From Mycobacterium lepraemurium (GTDB lineage: Bacteria > Actinomycetota > Actinomycetes > Mycobacteriales > Mycobacteriaceae): DNA of 64,000 nucleotides. Positions 57,639 through 64,000 of this stretch are shown one piece after another. The notes below the pieces were generated by a model, which made no database searches, was not told the origin of the DNA, and saw only the letters and a program-made list of their open reading frames with translations. The position numbers were made by a program, and so were the translations under genes. Position 1 is the first letter of the stretch. Each line of letters begins with the position of its first letter. The DNA is taken from assembly GCA_002291465.1 (NCBI GenBank), contig CP021238.1:186001-250000 (forward strand), in the 5' to 3' direction.

Positions 57639-58321
57639 TCAGCCCAGCTTGCCGCGCACCCACTGGAAGGTGCCGAAGTTCTTGACCCGAACGCTGGCGA
57701 ATCCGTTCTCCTCCAAGATGCCACCGATCTCGTCGTCGGCGAACGCGTGCGCCCCCACATTGGGCAACAGCTGCCAATAGCGGGCCGGGCGGCCGGCGGT
57801 CGGGACCATGACGGCCAGCCTGCCGCCCGGTCGCAGCACCCGCGCGATCTCGACGAGCGCGGCCTGTGGATTGGGGACCAGCTGCAGCACCGCGGTCGAG
57901 ACGGCCGCGTCGACAGTGCTGTCGCGCAACGGAAGTCGCTGCGCGTCGGCCTTGATGAAGCCGACCTGCGGCCCGGCCTCGTTGCGCACGGCGCGGGCGA
58001 GCATCGGCTCGGAGATGTCGATGCCCAGCGCCAGCCCGTCCGGCCCGGCGGCCCGCGCCAGTGACGCCGTCACGTTGCCCGGGCCCGATCCGACGTCCAG
58101 CGCGACACCGCCTGGGCGTTGTCGTAGAGCAGCGACCCGATCGGCGAAGCCTAGGCCGCCTGGATCGGGCCGGTGTTCCTCGGCACGCCCGCGTCCTCGT
58201 CGGCCGCGCCGCCGCGCAGATCGAGATAGCCCTTGCTCACGTCGGGGTCGGCCGGCGGATCGATCAGCAGGTCCAGCGCCCGTCGCAGCGCCGGAGGCAG
58301 CGAGGTGTGCACGTCGGTCAT
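57639..58321 (-). pseudogene. SAM methyltransferase with a stop and an internal deletion
   Basis: ATG 58321 (MTDVHTSLPPALRRALDLLI). A TAG at 58153-58151 follows PRNTGPIQAA in frame with ASPIGSLLYDNAQA; Trp is expected at this site. At about 58109-58112 some 23 codons are missing and the frame shifts, joining NAQA to VALDVGSGPGNVTASLARAA (SAM motif I). The rest is intact to FGTFQWVRGKLG at 57639. Resembles the M. tuberculosis Rv3342-type methyltransferases. Confidence 0.82.
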
Positions 58322-58446
58322 GCCTAACTCCTTCGAGGACTCCGTCGCGGAAAAGCCAAGCGGGAACGCCGGAATCGACCGGAAAAACCGGAAAGCCGCC
58401 GAGCAGGCGCATCCCCCGTTGGCAGCCTACGCCGAGTCGCGGGTGT

Positions 58447-59823
58447 TCACCGCCCGGCGGCGGCGTGCTCGCGCAGCAGGCGGTAGAGCCACCACTGTCC
58501 CGGCACGCCCTTGAGTGCGGTCTCGCCGCAGTCGCCGAACCGGTGCCGCGAGCCGGTGACAATGTCGCGCAGCGTGGACGACACCAGCACCTCACCCGGG
58601 CCCGCGAGCGCGGCCACCCGCGCGTCGATGTGCACGGCCATGCCCGCGATGTCGTCCTTGCGGGCGCCGCGCACCTCGACCTCGCCGGCGTGGATGCCGA
58701 CGCGCACCTCGATGCCCAGCGCGGCGACGGCGTCCACGAGGGCGTCGGCGCACGAGATGGTCGCGCTTGGGCTGCTGAAGGTGGCGACGAATCCGTCGCC
58801 GGCGGTGTTGACCTCCCGCCCGCCGAAGCGCTGCAGTTCGTGGCGCACGATCCTGTCGTGGTTGTCCAGCAGGTCGCGCCAGCGGTAGTCGCCGAGCACG
58901 GCGGCGCTTTCGGTGGAGCCGATGATGTCGGTGGACACGATGGTGGTGAGCAGCCGCTCGGCCCCCGAACCGCCCCGTACCCCGGTGATGAACTCCTCGA
59001 TCTCGTCGAGCATGGGCCCGGTTTCGCCCACCCAGTACAGGGTGTCCTCGTCCGGCAGCGGCACGAAACGCGATCCGGCGATGTGCTCGGCGAGGTAGCG
59101 GCCGTGGTCGACCGAGGTGAAGACGCAGTCCGTGCGGTGCAGGATCAGCGTTGGGGTGGTGATGCGGCGCGCCAGCCGGTCGCGCACGTCGGCGTGCCGG
59201 ATGGACAGGATCATCGCGCGGGCCATGCTGGGCGAGGCCGCGCGGTTGCCCGCGGCGTCCCACCAGCTGCGGAAGGCGGCGTCGCCAGCGACGCTGGGGG
59301 CGATCAGGCCGAGCATGTCGAAGCCCTGGTCGACGGCGTCAGGGTCGACCGCGACGGTGGTGTACGGGTCCAGGGTCTCGATCCGGGCGCCCATCGGGTA
59401 GTCGGGGGCGTACATGGTGCGGGCCGCGCCGTTGATGATCACTAGGCTGCTCACCCGGTCCGGGTAATCGGCCGCCAGCACCAGCCCGGTCATCGAGGTG
59501 AAGCTCGGCGCGACGACGGTGGCCCGCTCACAGCCCACCGCGTCCATCACCGAGACGACGTCGCGGGCCCAGAACTCCGGTCCGATCACGTCGGCCGAGG
59601 GCACCCGGGAGGACAGGTCGATGCCGCGCTGGCCGAGCCGGATCACCCGAGCGAAGGCGGCGAGCCGGTGGTGGAAGCGGTACATCGACGGCTCGGCGTC
59701 GACGGAGTCGATCGGGATCGGCGGCACCAGGTCGGTCGGCCCGTCGCCGAGCACCTGGTAGGCGATGTCGGTGTCGCCGCAGCTGGCGTAGCGGGTGCGC
59801 GGTGTCCCAGAAAACCCAGGCAC
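58447..59823 (-). CDS. Alpha/beta hydrolase fused to class III adenylate cyclase
   Basis: 458 aa. Residues 1-270 form an alpha/beta hydrolase whose nucleophile elbow reads [11 protein letters not shown]; the nucleophile position is not a standard GxSxG, so activity is uncertain. Residues 285-450 are a cyclase homology domain: [20 protein letters not shown] with the first metal Asp, [11 protein letters not shown] with the second, and [10 protein letters not shown]. Architecture as in M. tuberculosis Rv1900c (LipJ). Would make cAMP from ATP as a dimer. Intact. Confidence 0.9.
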   Translation of the reverse strand: MPGFSGTPRTRYASCGDTDIAYQVLGDGPTDLVPPIPIDSVDAEPSMYRFHHRLAAFARVIRLGQRGIDLSSRVPSADVIGPEFWARDVVSVMDAVGCERATVVAPSFTSMTGLVLAADYPDRVSSLVIINGAARTMYAPDYPMGARIETLDPYTTVAVDPDAVDQGFDMLGLIAPSVAGDAAFRSWWDAAGNRAASPSMARAMILSIRHADVRDRLARRITTPTLILHRTDCVFTSVDHGRYLAEHIAGSRFVPLPDEDTLYWVGETGPMLDEIEEFITGVRGGSGAERLLTTIVSTDIIGSTESAAVLGDYRWRDLLDNHDRIVRHELQRFGGREVNTAGDGFVATFSSPSATISCADALVDAVAALGIEVRVGIHAGEVEVRGARKDDIAGMAVHIDARVAALAGPGEVLVSSTLRDIVTGSRHRFGDCGETALKGVPGQWWLYRLLREHAAAGR

Positions 59824-59864
59824 GGCTATCAGGCTAATTCAGGTGCCCGACACTGCGGGCCGGG

Positions 59865-60458
59865 TCAGCGGCCGATGATCGGCACCAGGTAGCGGGCGGC
59901 GTAGTCGCGTACCGCCGCGGGGTCCGCGGTGTCCAGCCGGTCGGTGGGGAAGACGATGATGCCCAGCGCGACGCGCAGCAGGATGTCGGCGATGTTGTCC
60001 AGGTCCGGCTCGGCCTGCTCGGCGCCGCACCGCCGCAGTGTGTGTGCGATGCCGTCGGCGAACTGGCGGATTGGGAACACCTGCGAGCGGGAAAACAGCC
60101 CGAACAGTTCGGGCTCGCTCTCGGTGATCCGCGAATACAGCGCGGAGTCCTTGACCAGCCGCACCCCCAGCGCGAAGGCCTCGATCACCGCCTGCTGGGG
60201 ATCGCACCCGGCGGTCGCCTGGTCCAGGGTGCTGAAGAAGAGCTCGGCCTCGCGGCGCACCACCTGGCCGAACAGGTTCTCCTTGGTGGGAAACCGCCGG
60301 TAGATGGTGCTGCGGCTGACCCCGGCCCGGGCGGCGACGTCGTCGATGTTGGCGCGCCGCACGCCGTAGGTCTCGAACACGCCGCGCGCGGTGTCCAGGA
60401 TGAGGCGGTCCAGATCGGTCCGCTCGCCCGCAGCGGCGTCCGCGCGGTGGCTCTGCAT
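59865..60458 (-). CDS. TetR-family regulator
   Basis: 197 aa. HTH: ANIDDVAARAGVSRSTIYRRFPTK, then a ligand domain including FGLFSRSQVFPIRQFADGIA. Divergent from the MpaB-like oxygenase gene with a palindromic operator between them. Probably represses itself and the oxygenase. Intact. Confidence 0.92.
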   Translation of the reverse strand: MQSHRADAAAGERTDLDRLILDTARGVFETYGVRRANIDDVAARAGVSRSTIYRRFPTKENLFGQVVRREAELFFSTLDQATAGCDPQQAVIEAFALGVRLVKDSALYSRITESEPELFGLFSRSQVFPIRQFADGIAHTLRRCGAEQAEPDLDNIADILLRVALGIIVFPTDRLDTADPAAVRDYAARYLVPIIGR

Positions 60459-60501
60459 GGCTCACACCCCCACGGCGGACTGGACGAATTGATGGCATCT
60501 T

Positions 60502-60525
60502 GAAACAAAGATACTAATTTGTTTC
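60502..60525. promoter_or_regulatory. TetR-type palindromic operator
   Basis: GAAACAAA-8 nt-TTTGTTTC, perfect 8-bp arms, 44 bp upstream of both the TetR ATG and the oxygenase GTG. AT-rich against a 69% GC background. Confidence 0.78.
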
Positions 60526-60569
60526 TATGGTTCATCGTTAGGTTTTGCCGTATCGGCCGAGGAGGTTGG

Positions 60570-61523
60570 GTGACTGCGCAGCGGGCGGCATGGGATTTCG
60601 ACAGCGGCGTGCGCGAGGCGGTGCCGATGCCCACCGACGGGCCGGACTGGTCGGCCCGCGACGCCGCCGACGCGCCGCGGCTGGGACCCGATTCGTTGAT
60701 CTGGAAGTTCTACGGCGACAACCGGACTCAGCTGTTCGGATTCCAGCGCACCGCCGGCGTGGAGAACTGCATCGACCAACTCGCCCAGGGCGTGCTGGAC
60801 CACTCGGTGATCTTCAGCGACACGCTCGGCCGGGCCAAGCGGACCGCACCTCCGCTGATGAACACCGTCTACTCCGACGATCCCCAGGAATGGGGCCGCA
60901 AGGTCCGCGACTTCCACAAGACCATCAAGGGCACCATCAGCGACGGGTCCAGGTATCACGCGCTGAACCCGGAGCTGTTCTACTGGGCGCACGCCAGCTT
61001 CGTCGACCAGGTCATCTATAACACCCACACCTTCATCCGCCGGCTGACCCGGGCCGAGAAGGAGCAGATCTTCAACGAGGGCAAGGTCTGGTACAGCCTC
61101 TACGGCGTCAGCGACCGCGGGCAACCGCAGACCTACGACGACTTCCTGGCCTACTGGGACGAGATGCTCGACCGGTTCGTGCCGCACAAGACCGTGCTGT
61201 ACGGCACCGGCTACCTCCGCAAGGGCATACCGGGTCCGCGCTGGATGCCGCGGCCCGTCTGGAAAGTCGTTGCGGCGCCGCTGAACGCCTACGCCCGCCT
61301 GGTGGTGGTCGGAACTCTGCCGCCGCAGATGCGCGAGGTGTGCCAACTGCGCTGGGATGCCAAGAAGGAGAAGCGGTTTCAGCGTTTCGCCGCGCTGATG
61401 CGAGCGCTCAATCCGCTGATCAACCGGCTGCCGGTGCGGGTGCTCTACACGCCGTGGGCGGCGCAAGCGTGGAGCCGGGCCGGCGTCGACCCGCGCCGGC
61501 TGCACAACCGCGCCGCCGCCTGA
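60570..61523 (+). CDS. MpaB/Lcp-type (DUF2236) oxygenase-domain protein
   Basis: 317 aa from GTG 60570, preceded by a GAGGAGG site. Helical protein of the ER-bound oxygenase MpaB / rubber-oxygenase family (DUF2236): residues such as HKTIKGTISDGSRYHALNPE, HASFVDQVIYNTHTFIRR and TYDDFLAYWDEMLDRFVPHK are typical, with His residues that could hold haem. Substrate unknown, possibly a hydrophobic lipid or terpenoid. Controlled presumably by the divergent TetR. Intact. Confidence 0.85.
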   Translation: MTAQRAAWDFDSGVREAVPMPTDGPDWSARDAADAPRLGPDSLIWKFYGDNRTQLFGFQRTAGVENCIDQLAQGVLDHSVIFSDTLGRAKRTAPPLMNTVYSDDPQEWGRKVRDFHKTIKGTISDGSRYHALNPELFYWAHASFVDQVIYNTHTFIRRLTRAEKEQIFNEGKVWYSLYGVSDRGQPQTYDDFLAYWDEMLDRFVPHKTVLYGTGYLRKGIPGPRWMPRPVWKVVAAPLNAYARLVVVGTLPPQMREVCQLRWDAKKEKRFQRFAALMRALNPLINRLPVRVLYTPWAAQAWSRAGVDPRRLHNRAAA

Positions 61524-61676
61524 GACCGGGCCGGCACCGCCCTGCGGCCCGCGGACACTATCGGAGCGGCCGCCGTGCGGGCAGGATTCGTGGTTAGCCC
61601 GCTTCGCATTGGGGCATTCCGCAACGTCGGTCGAGTAGGGGTCGAACCGGCGCACTCAGAGCGAAGGAGAACCGCG

Positions 61677-62442
61677 ATGCAGATGACGGGGAACACCGTG
61701 TTGGTCACCGGCGGCGGCACCGGAATCGGCCGCGGCCTGGCCGAAGCGTTCCACCGGCTGGGCAACCGGGTGATCATCGCCGCCCGGCGCGGCGAGCAAC
61801 TGCGGGCGGTCGCCGAGGCGAACCCGGGCATCCAGACCCTGTCGCTCGATCTGGGGGGGTCCCGCCGACATCCGGCGATTCGCCACCGAGGTCACCGACC
61901 ACTACCCGGACCTCAACGTGGTGGTCAACAACGCCGGCATGCAACGGGTCGAGGACCTCATCAGCGGCAATGCCGGTCTGGCCGAGCAGACCGTGGCGGT
62001 GAACCTGCTGGGCCCGATCCGGCTCATCGCGACGCTGTTGCCGGCGCTGCTGCGCCGACCGCACGCCGCGATCCTCAACGTCACCTCCGGGCTGGCGTTC
62101 ATGCCCAGCGCGCTGACCCCGACCTACTGCGCCAACAAGGCGGCGCTGCACTCCTACACCCAATCGCTGCGCTTCCAGCTGCGCGACACCCCGGTTCAGG
62201 TGATCGAGATCATCCCGCCCCAGGTGCAGACCGCACTGCAGGGTGAGCGCGGATTCGACCCCCGGGCGATGCCGCTGGACGAGTACATCACCGAGACTAT
62301 GACGCTGCTGCAGACCCAACCCCAGGCCGACGAGATCGTCGTGGAGCGGGTCAAGGCCTTCCGCTTCGCCGAGCGGGACAGCACCTTCGACGACATCTAT
62401 CCCGGTTTCAACGAGGCGATGACGGCCGCATCCGACCGCTAG
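61677..62442 (+). pseudogene. DltE-type short-chain dehydrogenase, one-base insertion
   Basis: ATG 61677 after a GAAGGAGA site (MQMTGNTVLVTGGGTGIGRG). A seven-G run at 61853-61859 carries an extra G, breaking reading after LSLDLG; the remainder PADIRRFATEVTDHYPDLNV, NNAGMQ, VTSGLAF and YCANKAALHSYTQSLRFQL is intact to 62442. As the only defect is one base in a G run, this could be a sequencing error or phase-variable. Confidence 0.75.
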
Positions 62443-62571
62443 GCAACGCGGCACCGCGTTGAACATCGCGTGCACACCAATGAAAATCCTTGTGAAATAA
62501 CACAATACAGCGCCTACGCCGGCGGCGGGGATCCTTGGCGGACGGCCCGCCGATGGGACAGGATCGACGCC

Positions 62572-63660
62572 ATGACCGGGATCGACTTCTCGTTGTTGGA
62601 CGTGCCGCGGGCCGCACCGGTCGACGACCCCGAGGCCTACCTGCGCGCCGTGATCGCCTGGCGCTTCGGGGCGGACACCGGTTCGCCGTTCTGGCTGCGG
62701 ACCGCCCGGACGCTGAGCTTCGACCCGTTGACCGACGTGCACACGTTCGACGACTTGCGCAGGTTTCCGAACCTGGTCAACGAACTGCGCCACGTCGCGG
62801 TGGGCGATCTCATCCCGCGCGGCTATCCGGCCCAGGACCGCCCGCTGATCTTCGAATCCGGCGGCACCACCGGCGCACCGAAACGCACCGTGCAGATGCC
62901 GGATTGGGTGGCCCAGGTCGTCGACTGGCAGACCGAGGACTTCGCGGCCGGCGGGTTTCGCTGCGGCGAAGGCTTCCTGTGCATGATGCCGAGCGGCCCG
63001 CACGGTGTCGGCTACTTCTCCCGGCTGGTGTCCCAGCGGCTCGGCGCGGTGTTACACGCCGTCGACATCGATCCGCGCTGGGTGAAGAAGCTCGCCGCCC
63101 GCGACGCCGCCGCGGACGTGGCCAGCTATGTCGAGCACGTCGTCGAGCAGGCCGTCTTCGTGCTGCAGACCCAGGACGTGGCGAACCTGCACACCACCGG
63201 TCCGCTGCTGGCGGCGATGGCCCGCGACGACCGGGTGGTCGAGCTGGTCAACGCCAAGATCGGCTACCTGTTGCTCAGCGGCGCGCACGTCGACGCCGAC
63301 ACCCTCGACCTGCTGTGCGGCATCTTCCCGCGGACCACGATCACCGTGGCCTTCGGCAGCACCATGGTGCTCTCGCAGGCGGCTACCCGCACCGACGGCG
63401 ACACGTTCGTCTTCGACCCCCGCACCCCCTACGTCGTCTTCTGGGTGGTCGACCCCGACACCGGCGAACGGGTGCGCTACGGGCAGCCCGGCCAGGTGGT
63501 GATGCACCACCTCGGCAGGACCATGTTCATCCCGAACAACCTGGAGCGCGACCTGGCCGTCCGCAGGCCGGGCCCGGCGGGTGAGCTCAGCGACTCGCTC
63601 AGCGAGGTGCGGCCGGTGCAAAGCTTCGAGGGTGAGGCCGTCATCGAGGGCTTGTACTGA
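62572..63660 (+). CDS. Acyl-protein synthetase-like / EhpF-type adenylate-forming protein
   Basis: 362 aa. The short ANL-type fold lacks a large C-terminal lid; the nucleotide loop is FESGGTTGAPKRTVQMPDWV at residues about 97-116. TITVAFGSTMVLSQ corresponds to the second substrate motif. This is the group that includes LuxE (acyl-protein synthetase) and EhpF. The gene is followed within a few bases by a LuxC-like reductase gene, which strengthens the assignment. Predicted to activate a fatty acid or aromatic acid for reduction. Intact. Confidence 0.75.
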   Translation: MTGIDFSLLDVPRAAPVDDPEAYLRAVIAWRFGADTGSPFWLRTARTLSFDPLTDVHTFDDLRRFPNLVNELRHVAVGDLIPRGYPAQDRPLIFESGGTTGAPKRTVQMPDWVAQVVDWQTEDFAAGGFRCGEGFLCMMPSGPHGVGYFSRLVSQRLGAVLHAVDIDPRWVKKLAARDAAADVASYVEHVVEQAVFVLQTQDVANLHTTGPLLAAMARDDRVVELVNAKIGYLLLSGAHVDADTLDLLCGIFPRTTITVAFGSTMVLSQAATRTDGDTFVFDPRTPYVVFWVVDPDTGERVRYGQPGQVVMHHLGRTMFIPNNLERDLAVRRPGPAGELSDSLSEVRPVQSFEGEAVIEGLY

Positions 63661-64000
63661 ACGTTACGGATGAAAATCCTTGCACCGCGGACGATCTGCT
63701 GTATCTTGATGTGCTCGGACCCGACGGCGACTACCGGACCCGCAACACCGAAACCGTCAACACCACCGCCGGGGTGGCCGTCACGCGACTGAGTCTCGTT
63801 CCGCCGTTGTATATTTCGCGCACGTTAGGTGCGCAACGCAAGGCCGCGCCGCTGCCGCCCGCTGACCGGCGGGCGGCGCTGTCGCGGGCCGCCGAGGTGT
63901 TTACCGACGCGGTGATCGCCGGACTCGATTTCGAGGCGTACACCGGTTTGGCCGCCCGGATTTCGGGGCTGCCCGTGGCGATCACCCGGGCCGCGGCGCG
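63657..64000 (+). CDS. LuxC-like acyl reductase, 5' end only
   Basis: The frame overlapping the previous stop reads NVTDENPCTADDLLYLDVLG, then TETVNTTAGVAVTRLSLVPP and VFTDAVIAGLDFEAYTGLAA, and is open to the window edge. It resembles the N-terminus of acyl-CoA reductase (LuxC) proteins. No ATG or GTG is in frame at the front; CTG at 63657 or a start lost by mutation are possible, and GTG near 63709 is an internal alternative. Only about 114 codons are visible. Confidence 0.55.
   Translation, partial: MNVTDENPCTADDLLYLDVLGPDGDYRTRNTETVNTTAGVAVTRLSLVPPLYISRTLGAQRKAAPLPPADRRAALSRAAEVFTDAVIAGLDFEAYTGLAARISGLPVAITRAAA

Noticed and set aside
62480..63682. 13-base direct repeat ATGAAAATCCTTG (62480 and 63670)
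   Set aside because: Exact 13-mers are expected by chance in 64 kb, and the two sites have different contexts. No element boundaries are visible.
1..64000. Sequencing error as the general cause of the broken frames
   Set aside because: Homopolymer indels could be errors, but in-frame stops, 2-bp changes, multi-codon deletions and head-on gene junctions could not easily be. Essential cell-wall genes have open frames throughout. I keep it as a caveat for single-base cases.
1..64000. CRISPR array, insertion sequence or prophage
   Set aside because: I saw no regularly spaced repeats, transposase motifs, integrase or phage structural genes. The 13E12-type scrap is the only mobile-like trace.

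Overview
The window is high-GC (about 69%) actinobacterial DNA and is almost certainly from a slow-growing Mycobacterium. Genes between 1 and about 18.6 kb follow the gene order of the M. tuberculosis Rv3792-Rv3773c region: aftA, dprE2, dprE1, Rv3789, Rv3788, then wzm, glfT1, wzt, bpa, Rv3779, Rv3778c, Rv3777, tRNA-Ser, lipE, echA21 and Rv3773c. The residue equivalent to DprE1 Cys387 is Ala, the substitution reported for M. avium, which points to the M. avium complex lineage. The density of broken genes suggests a genome in reductive decay, such as a M. lepraemurium-like organism. The species guess is inference from memory, not a database result.

Layout. (1) 1-14.4 kb: the cell-wall arabinogalactan block. 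Rv3788-Rv3789-dprE1-dprE2-aftA make decaprenyl-phospho-arabinose and start arabinan synthesis. Rv3779-bpa-wzt-glfT1-wzm start galactan and export it. Nearly all of this is intact, with ATGA overlaps. Two pseudogenes and a 13E12-type remnant sit where M. tuberculosis has Rv3784-Rv3787c. (2) 14.4-18.6 kb: tRNA-Ser(UGA), a frameshifted Rv2629-like gene, lipE, echA21 and Rv3773c. (3) 18.6-24 kb: a decayed zone with deletion scars, a broken histidine kinase beside an intact response regulator, and a broken Rieske oxygenase and amidohydrolase. (4) 24-29 kb: a STAS protein, class I aldolase, a triple DUF190 protein, and broken sulfotransferase and DUF1214 genes. (5) 29-36 kb: a lipid-catabolism cluster (fused acyl-CoA dehydrogenase, thiolase-like, DUF35, FadD, SDR). 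Every enzyme gene in it is broken, but the TetR and LacI regulators survive. An identical 19-bp operator lies at both ends. (6) 36-46 kb: regulators with clear palindromic operators, secreted lipase and esterase genes (some broken), a polysaccharide deacetylase, a membrane esterase and a wrecked copper module (HMA chaperone plus P1B ATPase). (7) 46-64 kb: SDRs, SRPBCC proteins, an MDR-SnoaL-SDR operon with an IclR regulator, methyltransferases, a hydrolase-adenylate cyclase, a TetR/MpaB pair with a palindromic operator, and at the right edge an acyl-protein-synthetase-like (LuxE/EhpF) gene followed by a LuxC-like acyl reductase.

About 25 of some 65 genes are disrupted. Lesions are single-base indels (many in G/C or A runs), in-frame stops (several at expected Trp codons changed to TGA/TAG), and multi-codon deletions. 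The essential cell-wall genes keep their frames. Mixed lesion types and clean deletion scars argue for real gene decay more than read error, but raw reads would be needed to settle each 1-nt indel.
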